DNA from: JAFECT01 sp035551675
GTDB lineage: Bacteria; Pseudomonadota; Alphaproteobacteria; Caulobacterales; Caulobacteraceae
Length of the DNA stretch: 64,000 nt
Reading direction: 5' to 3'
Assembly (NCBI GenBank): GCA_035551675.1
Contig: DASZMV010000003.1
Coordinates: forward strand, 1-64,000
Every line of letters starts with the position of its first letter. Position 1 is the first letter of the stretch. Of the stretch, positions 26,526 to 35,231 are shown one piece after another. Position numbers and translations under genes: made by a program. Under the pieces are notes generated by a model that saw only the letters and a list, made by a program, of their open reading frames with translations, made no database searches and was not told the DNA's origin.

Positions 26526-28235
26526 CTACTCCTTGCCAGCCTTCTCGCGCAGGGCGGCGCCCAGGATGTCGCCGAGCGAAGCGCCCGAGTCCTGGCTGCC
26601 GAACTGTTCGACGGCGGCCTTCTCCTCGGCCATCTCGAGCGCCTTGATCGACATCGAGACGCGGCGGGTGCCCTTGTCGATGTTAGTGATCTGGGCGTCC
26701 ACCCGGTCGCCGACGGCGAAGCGCTCGGGGCGCTGCTCGCCGCGGTCGCGCGAGAGGTCGGACTTGCGGATGAACGCCTGCATCTGCGCGTCGTCTTCGC
26801 CGAACTTCACCTCGATGCCGCCGGTGGTGATTTCGGTAACCTGCACGGTGACCGTCTGGCCCTTGCGATAGGTGTCGCCGGTCATCGGGTCGCCCGACAG
26901 CTGCTTGATGCCGAGGGAGACGCGTTCCTTCTCCACGTCGACGTCGAGCACCTTGGCCTTGACCATCTCGCCCTTCTTATAGCGCTGGATGGCTTCTTCG
27001 CCCGAGGCGTTCCAGTCGATGTCCGACAGGTGCACCATGCCGTCGATGTCGCTGTCGAGGCCGATGAAGAGGCCGAACTCGGTGGCGTTCTTCACTTCGC
27101 CTTCGACGGTCGAGCCAACCGGGTGAGCGGCCACGAAGGCTTCCCACGGGTTCGACTGCGCCTGCTTGAGGCCCAGCGAGATACGGCGCTTGGAGGCGTC
27201 CACGTCGAGCACGATGACTTCCACTTCCTGCGAGGTGGAGACGATCTTGCCGGGGTGGACGTTCTTTTTCGTCCACGACATTTCCGACACGTGCACCAGG
27301 CCCTCGACGCCGGCTTCCAGCTCCACGAAGGCGCCGTAGTCGGTGATGTTGGTGATGCGGCCGGTGAAGCGCGCGCCCACCGGATACTTGGCGTCCACGC
27401 CGTCCCACGGGTCGGCCTGAAGCTGCTTCATGCCGAGCGAGATGCGCTGGGTTTCCGGGTTGATCTTGATGATCTGGACCTTCACCGTGTCGCCCACGTT
27501 GAGCACCTGGCTCGGATGAGAGACGCGCTTCCAGCTCATGTCGGTGACGTGCAGCAGGCCGTCGATGCCGCCGAGGTCCACGAACGCGCCGTAGTCGGTG
27601 ATGTTCTTGACCACGCCTTCGCGGACTTCGCCTTCCGACAGCTGGCTGACCAGTTCGGTGCGCTGTTCGGCGCGGGCTTCTTCGAGGATGGCGCGACGCG
27701 AGACGACGATGTTGCCGCGCGGACGGTCCATCTTGAGGATCTGGAACGGCTGTTCCTTGCCCATCAGCGGACCGACGTCGCGCACCGGACGGATGTCGAC
27801 CTGCGAGCCCGGCAGGAAGGCCGAGGCGCCGCCGAGGTCGACGGTGAAGCCGCCCTTCACGCGGCCGACGATGGCGCCCATGACAGGCTGGCCGTCGGCG
27901 AAGACGACTTCCAGGCGGGTCCAGGCTTCTTCGCGGCGGGCCTTCTCGCGGCTGATCACCGCTTCGCCCATCGCGTTCTCGACGCGCTCCAGATAGACCT
28001 CGACGTTGTCGCCGACGGCGACCGGGGTCTTGCCGTCCACGTTGGGGCCGAATTCCTTCAGCTGGATGCGGCCTTCGGTCTTCAGGCCGACGTCGACGAT
28101 GGCGAAGTCCTTCTCGATGCCCACGACTTTGCCGTGGACCACCTGGCCCTCCATCATGTCGCGGCCGGCCATCTGTTCGTCGAGCAGCGCGGCGAAGTCG
28201 TCGCGCGTAGGGGTCATAACGTCCGTCATAGTCAT
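26526..28235 (-). CDS. rpsA: 30S ribosomal protein S1
   Basis: Binds mRNA to the 30S subunit for initiation. 569 aa with six S1 (OB-fold) repeats; repeats 3 and 4 are most regular (DYGAFVDLGGIDGLLHVTDMSW and DYGAFVELEAGVEGLVHVSEMSW, given in part). The length is close to that of other alphaproteobacterial S1. It sits between cmk (upstream) and ihfB (downstream), the standard order. The 190 bp before it, up to the cmk stop, contain no gene and should hold its promoter. Confidence 0.97.
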   Translation of the reverse strand: MTMTDVMTPTRDDFAALLDEQMAGRDMMEGQVVHGKVVGIEKDFAIVDVGLKTEGRIQLKEFGPNVDGKTPVAVGDNVEVYLERVENAMGEAVISREKARREEAWTRLEVVFADGQPVMGAIVGRVKGGFTVDLGGASAFLPGSQVDIRPVRDVGPLMGKEQPFQILKMDRPRGNIVVSRRAILEEARAEQRTELVSQLSEGEVREGVVKNITDYGAFVDLGGIDGLLHVTDMSWKRVSHPSQVLNVGDTVKVQIIKINPETQRISLGMKQLQADPWDGVDAKYPVGARFTGRITNITDYGAFVELEAGVEGLVHVSEMSWTKKNVHPGKIVSTSQEVEVIVLDVDASKRRISLGLKQAQSNPWEAFVAAHPVGSTVEGEVKNATEFGLFIGLDSDIDGMVHLSDIDWNASGEEAIQRYKKGEMVKAKVLDVDVEKERVSLGIKQLSGDPMTGDTYRKGQTVTVQVTEITTGGIEVKFGEDDAQMQAFIRKSDLSRDRGEQRPERFAVGDRVDAQITNIDKGTRRVSMSIKALEMAEEKAAVEQFGSQDSGASLGDILGAALREKAGKE

Positions 28236-28426
28236 GGTTCCAATGTCTCCGGACGCCTGCCGATCCGCGCGCCCATGAGTCTTGGGGCTGCGGCCGCTCG
28301 AGGCGTCACTGTCTAAGGGTTGCTGGACCTGGGGCCTGAGATGACTCGGGTGAGAGAGCTCGGGTCCCGGCGAATTGCCCGCGGCTGTGAGGGAAAGGCG
28401 CGGTTTGGTTTAGCCCCCTGTCGCCT

Positions 28427-29065
28427 TCAGGTTTGGGGAGCGCGCGCCGCCTCGACAATGCGGCGGGCCGCATCGGTCGCCGCCGATATATCCATATCGG
28501 TCGTATCCAGCAAGACCGCGTCGGGGGCGATGACCATGGGGGCGGCGTCCCGGCCGGCGTCGCGGGCGTCGCGGCGGAGGATGTCGGAGAGGACCACCGA
28601 CAGCTCGAGCTCCCCGTCCTCCTGGCGGAGCTGTTTCCAGCGCCGCTCGGCGCGGGCCTCGGCCGAGGCGGTCACGAACAGCTTGGCCTGGGCGCGGGGC
28701 GCGATGACCGTCCCGATGTCGCGGCCGTCGAGCACGGCGCCGGGGTCTTGCTCGGCAAAGGCCTGCTGGAACTGGATCAGGGCCCGGCGAACCTGGGGAT
28801 GGACGGCGACCCGGCTGGCCGCTTCGCCCGCCACCGCGCCGCGAAGTTCGGGGTCGGCCAGATGGTCGACAGTCAGGACCTGCGCCGCCGCTTCGGCCGC
28901 CGTCGCGTCATCGAGGTCGAAGCCGCCTTTCACCAGCTCCAGCCCCACCGCCCGGTAGAGCAGGCCCGTATCCAGGTGCGGATAGCCGTAGATCTTCGCC
29001 AGGCGGGCGGCGATGGTCCCCTTGCCTGAGGCGGCCGGGCCGTCGACGGCGATTACGAAGCCCAT
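28427..29065 (-). CDS. cmk: Cytidylate kinase
   Basis: Phosphorylates CMP and dCMP to the diphosphates. 212 aa. The P-loop is GPAASGKGT (residues 9-17), and HLDTGLLYRAVG and DGRDIGTVIAP (CMP-binding) and RDARDAGRDAAPM (LID region) are as expected. The start ATG overlaps the aroA stop as TGATG, so the two are coupled. Followed by rpsA after about 190 bp. Confidence 0.96.
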   Translation of the reverse strand: MGFVIAVDGPAASGKGTIAARLAKIYGYPHLDTGLLYRAVGLELVKGGFDLDDATAAEAAAQVLTVDHLADPELRGAVAGEAASRVAVHPQVRRALIQFQQAFAEQDPGAVLDGRDIGTVIAPRAQAKLFVTASAEARAERRWKQLRQEDGELELSVVLSDILRRDARDAGRDAAPMVIAPDAVLLDTTDMDISAATDAARRIVEAARAPQT

Positions 29066-30402
29066 CAGGCGCTTCCTATCTCAGCGCCCAGGCTTCGCAT
29101 GAGGTCTACGAAGGCGGGGAAGCTGGTGGCGATCATGCCGGGTTCGTCGACCGTCACCGGCGCCTCGGCGGCGAGGCCCAGCACGAGGTGCGCCATGGCG
29201 ATGCGATGATCGCCGGCGGTTCGGACTTCGGCGCCGCCGGCGGGCGGACGGCCCTTGCCGTGGACGATGAGGCCGTCGGGCTCTTCCTCGACCTCGACGC
29301 CGCAGGCCTTCAGGCCGGCGGCCATCAGCGCGATGCGGTCGCTCTCCTTCACGCGCAGCTCCTTGATGCCGCGCATCACTGTGGTTCCCTCCGCGAAGGC
29401 GGCGGCGGCGGCGAGGATCGGATATTCGTCGATCATCGAGGGCGCACGCTGCGACGGCACGACCACGCCGCGCAACAGCGATCCACGCGCCGTCACATCG
29501 CCGACGCGTTCGCCGCCTGCGTCGCGCGCGTCGATGGAGAGATCGGCGCCCATTTCCTTCAGCGTCTCGATGAGGCCGATGCGCAGCGGGTTGAGCAGCA
29601 CGTTCTCGACGACGACCGTCGAGCCGCCAACCAGCAGGCCCGCAACGATGGGAAACGCCGCCGAGGACGGGTCGCCCGGCACGCGCACGGGCGCGGCTTT
29701 CAGCGGTCCAGGGTGCAAGCGAACAAAACGGCCGTCATGCCTATCTTCCACATCCACGCGCACGCCGAAGGCGCGCAGCATGCGTTCGGTGTGGTCGCGC
29801 GTGGGTTCCGGTTCGACGACGGTAGTGACGCCGTGCGCACCCAGGCCGGCGAGCAGGATCGCGGACTTCACCTGGGCCGAAGCCATCGGCAGGCGGTAGT
29901 CGATAGCATGAACCGCGCCGCCGTGCACGGTGAGCGGAAGCCGCCCGCCTTCGCTCGCCTCGAACCGCGCGCCCATCTCTACGAGCGGATCGATCACGCG
30001 GCCCATCGGCCGCTTGCGCAACGACGCGTCGCCGTCGAAGCGCGCGGCGATCGGAAACGCCGAGGCGGCGCCCATCAGGAGGCGCACGCCGGTGCCGGAG
30101 TTGCCGCAGTCGATCACGTCCTTTGATGGTTCGAAGCCGCCGCGACCCTCGACGCGCCAGCGCCCTTCGCCCAGGCGCTCGACCCCGGCGCCGAAGGCTT
30201 CGACCGCGCGTGCGGTCGTCAGCACGTCGTCGCCCTCCAGCAGGCCTTCGATTTCGGTGACGCCCGAGGCCAAACCGCCCAGAATCATGGAGCGATGCGA
30301 GACCGACTTGTCGCCGGGCGCGCGAACCCGGCCCCGGAGCGGGCCCGACGGCGCGCTTCGGAGGCGTTCAGCACCCTTATTTTGCGACGTTTCCGCGCTC
30401 AT
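29065..30402 (-). CDS. aroA: 3-phosphoshikimate 1-carboxyvinyltransferase (EPSP synthase)
   Basis: Joins PEP to shikimate-3-phosphate in the chorismate pathway. 445 aa from ATG 30402; the frame continues upstream without support. Family motifs are GDKSVSHRSMI, CGNSGTGVRLLMG, a central PSSAAFPIVAG and KELRVKESDRI. In the LMGAASAF segment the residue after the first Gly is Ala (MGAAS), which resembles the class II, glyphosate-tolerant form rather than the GNAGTAMR class I sequence. This class call is inferred from motif appearance. Confidence 0.94.
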   Translation of the reverse strand: MSAETSQNKGAERLRSAPSGPLRGRVRAPGDKSVSHRSMILGGLASGVTEIEGLLEGDDVLTTARAVEAFGAGVERLGEGRWRVEGRGGFEPSKDVIDCGNSGTGVRLLMGAASAFPIAARFDGDASLRKRPMGRVIDPLVEMGARFEASEGGRLPLTVHGGAVHAIDYRLPMASAQVKSAILLAGLGAHGVTTVVEPEPTRDHTERMLRAFGVRVDVEDRHDGRFVRLHPGPLKAAPVRVPGDPSSAAFPIVAGLLVGGSTVVVENVLLNPLRIGLIETLKEMGADLSIDARDAGGERVGDVTARGSLLRGVVVPSQRAPSMIDEYPILAAAAAFAEGTTVMRGIKELRVKESDRIALMAAGLKACGVEVEEEPDGLIVHGKGRPPAGGAEVRTAGDHRIAMAHLVLGLAAEAPVTVDEPGMIATSFPAFVDLMRSLGAEIGSA

Positions 30403-30483
30403 GCCGCGCGGCTTTTGACAGCGCGGTCCCAAAGTGGCAAGGGAGCCGCCGCTTTCCCCATACCCCTCCCAGAGGTGAGCCCC

Positions 30484-30963
30484 TTGGCTGATCCCGCCCT
30501 CGGCGCCAAACAGATTTGTCCCAATTGCCAGGCCAAGTTCTACGACCTGGCCAAACGGCCCGCGCACTGCCCCAAGTGCGCCACCGAGTTCGACCCGGAA
30601 GAGGCGGTGAAGTTCCGCCGCATCCGCGCCCGCGCCGCCCCGGCTGAATACGAGACCGAGGAGGACGCCGAGGACCAGGTGAAGGCCAAGAAGGCCGCCG
30701 AGGACGAGGAAGAGGAAGAAGAGGTCGTCACCCCCGAGATCGACGCGGTCGTCGACGAGGTTCTGGTCGAGGACGACGAGGACGCCGAGGGCGAACCCGC
30801 CGTCGTCGAAGCTCCGCCGGTCAGCGAGGTCGACATCGACGAGGACGTCGAGGTCGAGGAGGAAGAGGACGACGGCGTTCCCTTCCTCGACGGCGACGAC
30901 GAGGACGACGCCTTCGAGGAAGACATCGAGGGCCTGCCCGAAAAGGGCGAAGAGGACCGCTAA
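30484..30963 (+). CDS. FYDLN acid domain protein (TIGR02300 family)
   Basis: 159 aa from TTG 30484, which follows AGAGG at 8-9 nt and gives LADPALGAKQICPNCQAKFYDL. The N-terminal 45 residues hold two CxxC pairs (CPNC and CPKC), a zinc-ribbon-like knuckle, around the FYDL motif that names the family. The rest is strongly acidic, with Asp/Glu runs, and probably disordered. The family is restricted to Alphaproteobacteria as far as I know, and its function is unknown. It lies between divergent aroA and tRNA-Ala. Confidence 0.88.
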   Translation: MADPALGAKQICPNCQAKFYDLAKRPAHCPKCATEFDPEEAVKFRRIRARAAPAEYETEEDAEDQVKAKKAAEDEEEEEEVVTPEIDAVVDEVLVEDDEDAEGEPAVVEAPPVSEVDIDEDVEVEEEEDDGVPFLDGDDEDDAFEEDIEGLPEKGEEDR

Positions 30964-31076
30964 ACCCGGGAATCCCTGCGACCAGGGGGCTCGGCGGCCG
31001 GACCTTGATCCCCCCGCCCCCCTGGCGTAGAACCCGCGCCTTCGCCGAGGACCAGCCCGGCGAAAGCGTAGACTTT

Positions 31077-31152
31077 GGGGCTATAGCTCAGCTGGTAGAG
31101 CGCTTGAATGGCATTCAAGAGGTCAGCGGTTCGACTCCGCTTAGCTCCACCA
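31077..31152 (+). tRNA. tRNA-Ala (GGC)
   Basis: 76 nt with encoded CCA. Acceptor stem GGGGCTA pairs with TAGCTCC (one G-U), the D arm is AGCTCAGCTGGTAGAGC, the anticodon stem-loop CTTGA-ATGGCAT-TCAAG gives anticodon GGC, and the T arm has GCGGTTCGACTCCGC. It reads GCC/GCU codons, the dominant Ala codon in this genome. A hairpin follows immediately. Confidence 0.97.
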
Positions 31153-31186
31153 TCGAAGGCCCCGCGGACCACCGCGGGGCCTTCGA
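31153..31186 (+). terminator. Hairpin terminator after tRNA-Ala
   Basis: A perfect 15-bp stem (TCGAAGGCCCCGCGG with its complement, loop ACCA) directly after the CCA end. There is no T run, so termination strength is uncertain, but it may also define the 3' end for processing. Confidence 0.7.
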
Positions 31187-31326
31187 CCCATCTGGGGTCC
31201 GCGGCTGAACCGCGCGGCGCAACGCCGGAACAAGGTCAACTTTCGGATCCCATTCTCGCCGCTATTCTACCGGGAGGTGCGTGAGCCGCCGGAAAGCGGC
31301 GCGTCGTGGCTGGGGACGCTTAGCGG

Positions 31327-31932
31327 ATGCGCCGATGGCTGCCGGGCGGACACATCATCCTGAACATGAGCCGCGGGCGCCGGCGGCTGGCCGGCGCGCT
31401 TGCGACCGCTGCCGTCCTGCATCTTGCCCTGTTCGCTGTCTTCGTGGTCTCGATCACCAACACCGGTTCGCGTTGGTCTCGATCAGACACGTCTTACCAG
31501 ATCACCCTGGTGCGACTGCCGCCTGCCACGCGCGAGACCGTCAAGGCGCCAAGGCGCGAGCGCGCAGCGCCGCGGCTGAAGACGCCGATCGCGGCGCCGG
31601 CGGCTCTTCACACGCCGCCAATCACAATGCCGGCTACGCCTTCTCCCCCGGCGCCGCCGAACACGAATCCGAACAAATCGTCCGGCGACTCCGACGTCGA
31701 GGCCATGCGCAAGGCGCTTCGCGCTCTCGCCGCCTGTCACAGCTTCGGCGTTCGGTCGACCGACAAGGAGCGCGCGGACTGCGAGGCGCGTTTGCGCCGC
31801 ATGGCCGACGCCGCGCCGCACATCGATACCGCGCCGCCTCCGCAACCCGGCGAACCGGAACAGAAGGTCAATACCTGCCGCCTCAGCCTGAAGACGCTGC
31901 TGTCGCCGCGCGTGAAGTGCAAAATTTGGTGA
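31327..31932 (+). CDS. Hypothetical membrane-anchored Pro-rich protein (TonB-like layout)
   Basis: 201 aa from ATG 31327; ATG 31366 is an alternative. One N-terminal transmembrane helix (ALATAAVLHLALFAVFVVSI) is preceded by Arg-rich residues, followed by YQITLVRLP, a Pro/Ala/Thr-rich linker and a small C-terminal domain with an ALAACHSFG and DKERADCEARL helix pair. The layout resembles TonB-related energy transducers, but the C-terminal TonB fold is not visible. Similar small proteins with an ERADC motif occur in Alphaproteobacteria without known function. Treat as hypothetical. Confidence 0.6.
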   Translation: MRRWLPGGHIILNMSRGRRRLAGALATAAVLHLALFAVFVVSITNTGSRWSRSDTSYQITLVRLPPATRETVKAPRRERAAPRLKTPIAAPAALHTPPITMPATPSPPAPPNTNPNKSSGDSDVEAMRKALRALAACHSFGVRSTDKERADCEARLRRMADAAPHIDTAPPPQPGEPEQKVNTCRLSLKTLLSPRVKCKIW

Positions 31933-31970
31933 GCGCCAGGGTGCAGGCCCAGCTAAACTGCCCTCTCCTC

Positions 31971-32363
31971 ATGACCGAGCCCACCGACAGCAACGACGCG
32001 ATCGCCGAGCGCTGGATCGCTTACTACCTGCGGAACGGTGCCGGAGAGAAGGCGGCGCTCGACAGCGACCCAGACTGGTGGGCGCTCGAGACCATGATGG
32101 CTCTCCAATTCGACGACCCGCTCCGGGCGTTGGAAATCGTCTTCCTGATCGCACACGCTTCGGGTGACGCTTGGGTGTTGACGAACCTCGGCGCCGGGCC
32201 GCTCGAAGGCTTGCTCGCCGACGATCCGACGTTCCTCGACGCGATCGTGCTGGAGACCACGTCCTGTCCGAACCTGAAGACCGCCTTGGTCTCCGTTTGG
32301 CAAAACGGCATGCCCGACGAAACCTACGCCGCGGTCCGACGCCTCTCCGGATCGGGCGAATGA
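31971..32363 (+). CDS. DUF6869-like hypothetical protein
   Basis: 130 aa from ATG 31971. The pattern ERWIAYYLRNG, DPDWWALETMMAL and DDPLRALEIVFLIAHAS resembles DUF6869 (small helical proteins common in environmental bacteria); PDETYAAVRRLSGSGE ends it. The function is unknown and no catalytic residues stand out. It lies 38 bp after the previous gene on the same strand and ends just before a short inverted repeat at 32399-32480. Confidence 0.6.
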   Translation: MTEPTDSNDAIAERWIAYYLRNGAGEKAALDSDPDWWALETMMALQFDDPLRALEIVFLIAHASGDAWVLTNLGAGPLEGLLADDPTFLDAIVLETTSCPNLKTALVSVWQNGMPDETYAAVRRLSGSGE

Positions 32364-32398
32364 TCCAGGTTCCGCGGCTCGTGAGGGAGGTTGCTAGG

Positions 32399-32480
32399 AA
32401 ATTGGGGACACAAACCAATTTCGGTCACGGGCGGCGCGTCGTCACTGGCTCGCCATGAAATTGTATTGTGTCCCCAATTT
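32399..32480. repeat. Small inverted-repeat element (AAATTGGGGACACA type)
   Basis: Perfect 14-bp terminal inverted repeats AAATTGGGGACACA (32399-32412) and TGTGTCCCCAATTT (32467-32480), with a second inner pair CAATTTC / GAAATTG. Such GGGGACACAAT repeats are commonly found near REP-associated tyrosine transposases in other genomes; none is encoded in this window, so this would be a non-autonomous copy. Confidence 0.75.
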
Positions 32481-32494
32481 TCACCGCACCGCCG

Positions 32495-32530
32495 AAAACA
32501 AAAACGCCCCGGAGCTCTCCTCCGGGGCGC
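32495..32530 (-). terminator. Intrinsic terminator of the His-rich protein gene
   Basis: On the minus strand CGCCCCGGA pairs with TCCGGGGCG (7-nt loop) and is followed by a T-rich run (A-run 32496-32504 on the plus strand). It lies about 36 bp after the stop at 32566. Confidence 0.85.
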
Positions 32531-32565
32531 TTCGCTGATCTTACGTCGGCTTAAAGCCGCGTGGC

Positions 32566-32859
32566 TCAGTAGCCGCCGCGGTGGCGGCACTCGTGCCAGT
32601 GGCCGTCTTCGCCGAGGTAATGGTCGTGGCCGTGGATACGGCAGCTGCTCTCGCCGTACATCTTGTCGTGGTGGTGATCCCAGCCCTTGTCGCGGCACAT
32701 GTGACGGTGGCCGTCCCAATCGTGGCAGTCGTCCCACGCGGTCTTTTGGACCATGCTGACGCTCACGCCTTTCACGGCGGCGCCGACACCGGCGGTGGTC
32801 GAACCGGCGAAGCCCGCGAGGGCGGCGGCGGCGATGGCGATGGTGAGGAACTTACGCAT
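32566..32859 (-). CDS. Secreted His/Cys-rich small protein
   Basis: 97 aa from ATG 32859, preceded by GGGAGGA at 7 nt. A signal peptide (MRKFLTIAIAAAALAGFAGST) is followed by a mature part of about 75 residues with 11 His and 4 Cys: DDCHDWDGHRHMC, WDHHHDK, SSCRIHGHDHYLGEDGHWHEC. The repeated DGHxHxC-type motifs suggest metal binding (copper, zinc or nickel) in the periplasm or outside, but this is inferred from composition. I do not recognise a family. Its own terminator follows. Confidence 0.75.
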   Translation of the reverse strand: MRKFLTIAIAAAALAGFAGSTTAGVGAAVKGVSVSMVQKTAWDDCHDWDGHRHMCRDKGWDHHHDKMYGESSCRIHGHDHYLGEDGHWHECRHRGGY

Positions 32860-32997
32860 GTCGAAATCCTCCCTTGGGGCCCCAATCGGCCCGTCAAACA
32901 GCCGAGCTGGCCCCTGAAGGGAGCAACTGAGCGTGTTCAACAAATAGCAGGATTTGAGACCGGCGCTATGGGAAGGCGAACCGGCCCGCGGAAGCTT

Positions 32998-33228
32998 TTA
33001 CGGCTTGGGGGTTTGGACGGCGGCCTGCTTGGTGTGGACCATGACGGCGACCACGATGGAGCCGGTCAGGCACATGATGGCGCCGGCCCACTGGGCGGGG
33101 GTGAGGGCCAGGGTTTCCCCGTGCTTGAGGCCGTAGGCGGCGTAGGCGCCGACGATCCCGCCCACCAGACAGACCAGGGCGGCCGAGCCGCGCTCCGCCA
33201 AATCGCCCTTCAACAGTCTCAAAAACAT
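32998..33228 (-). CDS. Small hypothetical membrane protein (two TM segments)
   Basis: 76 aa. Two predicted transmembrane helices (SAALVCLVGGIVGAYAAYGL and WAGAIMCLTGSIVVAVMV) connected by a short loop, with a basic N-terminus (MFLRLLKGD). No family recognised. It faces away from murJ, with about 140 bp of shared upstream region (33229-33366) that should contain both promoters. Confidence 0.55.
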   Translation of the reverse strand: MFLRLLKGDLAERGSAALVCLVGGIVGAYAAYGLKHGETLALTPAQWAGAIMCLTGSIVVAVMVHTKQAAVQTPKP

Positions 33229-33366
33229 GCGAACGCCCCGGAATTAAGTCGTCGAACGCCCTAGGGATTACCCCAAAATCCTTAAGACTGTCGCTGCGAC
33301 ATAGGGCCCGGCGGGCCGGACCACGCGCCGCTTGTGCGGATCAACCCCTTTGCGTAACGAGCCTCT

Positions 33367-35073
33367 GTGAGTTCCTCCCCGGCCGCCGAGGCCCCCATAA
33401 AAAAACAGCCGCGCCAGAGCGTGATCCGCTCGTCGCTAGTCTATGCGAGCCTGACCCTGGTCTCGCGCCTGATGGGGTTCGCGCGGGACCTGGCGATCAC
33501 CTACGTGATGGGAGCGTCGGCGACCATTGCCGCGGACGCGTACAACACCGCCCTGCGCTTCCCCAACCTGTTCCGCCGCGTCTTCGCCGAGGGCGCCTTC
33601 GCCGCGGCCTTCGTGCCCGCCTATTCCAAGGCGCTGGAGGCGGACGGCGAGGAGAAGGCCGACGTTCTGGCCGCGGACGCCATGGCGACCCTGGCGGCGG
33701 CGACACTCGCGCTCACCGTCGTGGCGGACCTCGCCATGCCGTGGCTGATGCACCTGATCAGCCCGGGTTTCACCGGGGCCAAGTACAAGCTCGCGGTGCT
33801 GCTGACGCAGATCTGCATGCCCTACCTGCCGGCGATGGCGATCGCGGCGCACCTGTCGGGCGTGCTGAACGCGCGCGGGCGCTTCGTCGTGTCGGCGGTG
33901 CATCCGACACTGCTGAATCTGATGATGCTGATCTTCGTGCTGCCGCAGCACGATCCGGTGATGGCGGCGAAGTGGGCGTCGGCCGGCGTGATCGTCGCGG
34001 GCGTGTCGCAGGCGGCGCTTCTGATGTGGGGCGTGCGCAAGTCCGGCGCCAAGGTCGACTGGAAGCTGCCGCACCTGACGCCGGAAGTGAAACAGCTGAT
34101 CTGGCTCGCCCTGCCCGGCGCGATCGCGGCGAGCGCGACGCAGATCAACATCTTCATCTCGGGCATTCTGGCGAGCTTCGTGAGAGGCGCGCAGACCTGG
34201 CTGACGGTCGCCGACCGCCTCTACCAGCTGCCTCTGGGCCTCGTCGGCGTGGCGATCGGGGTGGCGCTGCTGCCGCGCCTGTCGCGCGCGGTGCACGCCA
34301 AGGATCAGGCGGGCGCCCAGGAAGCGACCGACGAGGCAGTCACCTTCGCGCTCGCCTTCACCATGCCGGCGGCGGCGGCGCTGGTGGCCATGCCGTTCTA
34401 TCTGATCGACGGCCTCTACACGCGCGGCGAGTTCACCACCTTCGACGCGATGAACACGGCGCAAGCGCTGCTCTGGTACGGCCTCGGCACGCCGGCGTTT
34501 GTTCTCACGCGCATTCTCGCGCCCGCTTTTTTCGCGCGGCAGGACACCGCCTCGCCGATGCGCTTCGGCCTGATCTCGGTGGGGGTGAACATCGCCGTCG
34601 GCGCGACGCTTTTCCTCGGCGTCCCCGGCACGACCTTCCACGGCATCGGCGTGCAGGGCATCGCGGCCGGCACCGCCATCGCCTCCTGGCTGACGGTGGT
34701 TCAGATGGTCGTGGCGCTGCATCGGCGGAAGAACTGGACGCTCGGCGCGCGCGCCGCCTCGCGCATCGTGCGGATTCTGGGCGCCACCGCGATCATGGGC
34801 GCGGCGCTGTGGGCCTGCGAGCACTGGCGCTTCCAGGTCGTGCAGCCGCTGTTCGCACAGCTGTCGCTGGGCGTCGCCGGCCACCACATCCTGGGGGCCA
34901 AGGAGGTCTCGGTCGCGGTGGTCAGCATGCTGGGCGGGGTGATCTATTTCGCCGCCCTGTTCGCCACCGGCGCGATCAAGCCCTCGGAGCTGAAGCGCGT
35001 GCTGCGGCGCGGCGGCCGCGATCCGGCTGAGCCGCCGCTCGAGGACACGCCGTCGGGGCCCGAGATCGTTTGA
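33367..35073 (+). CDS. murJ: Lipid II flippase MurJ
   Basis: Flips undecaprenyl-PP-MurNAc-peptide-GlcNAc across the inner membrane for peptidoglycan synthesis. 568 aa starting at GTG 33367. The MVF/MurJ signature begins with SSLVYASLTLVSRLMGFARDL, followed by FPNLFRRVFAEGAFAAAFVPAY, a strongly conserved segment. About 14 hydrophobic helices follow, with LPGAIAASATQINIFIS and RLYQLPLGLVGVAIGVALLPRLS in the middle. The C-terminus is a charged tail. trpS is the next gene, as in many Alphaproteobacteria. Confidence 0.95.
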   Translation: MSSSPAAEAPIKKQPRQSVIRSSLVYASLTLVSRLMGFARDLAITYVMGASATIAADAYNTALRFPNLFRRVFAEGAFAAAFVPAYSKALEADGEEKADVLAADAMATLAAATLALTVVADLAMPWLMHLISPGFTGAKYKLAVLLTQICMPYLPAMAIAAHLSGVLNARGRFVVSAVHPTLLNLMMLIFVLPQHDPVMAAKWASAGVIVAGVSQAALLMWGVRKSGAKVDWKLPHLTPEVKQLIWLALPGAIAASATQINIFISGILASFVRGAQTWLTVADRLYQLPLGLVGVAIGVALLPRLSRAVHAKDQAGAQEATDEAVTFALAFTMPAAAALVAMPFYLIDGLYTRGEFTTFDAMNTAQALLWYGLGTPAFVLTRILAPAFFARQDTASPMRFGLISVGVNIAVGATLFLGVPGTTFHGIGVQGIAAGTAIASWLTVVQMVVALHRRKNWTLGARAASRIVRILGATAIMGAALWACEHWRFQVVQPLFAQLSLGVAGHHILGAKEVSVAVVSMLGGVIYFAALFATGAIKPSELKRVLRRGGRDPAEPPLEDTPSGPEIV

Positions 35074-35231
35074 GCCCGGGATCGTCTGAGCCTTGCTCTT
35101 GGGACGGCTTTCGCTAAAACGCCTGCCCATGCGTTTCCTGGGTTCCGAGCTCGACGGGCGATGGCGCCGGCGGTCCTGACCGCCGCGAACGCCTTTCCTT
35201 GCCCTAGGCCCATACCCAGGAACCCGACCCC

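Noticed and set aside
31281..31970. Long plus-strand frame preceding the DUF6869-like protein
   Set aside because: It is the shadow of the 201-aa gene in another frame; only the part from ATG 31971 has protein-like character.
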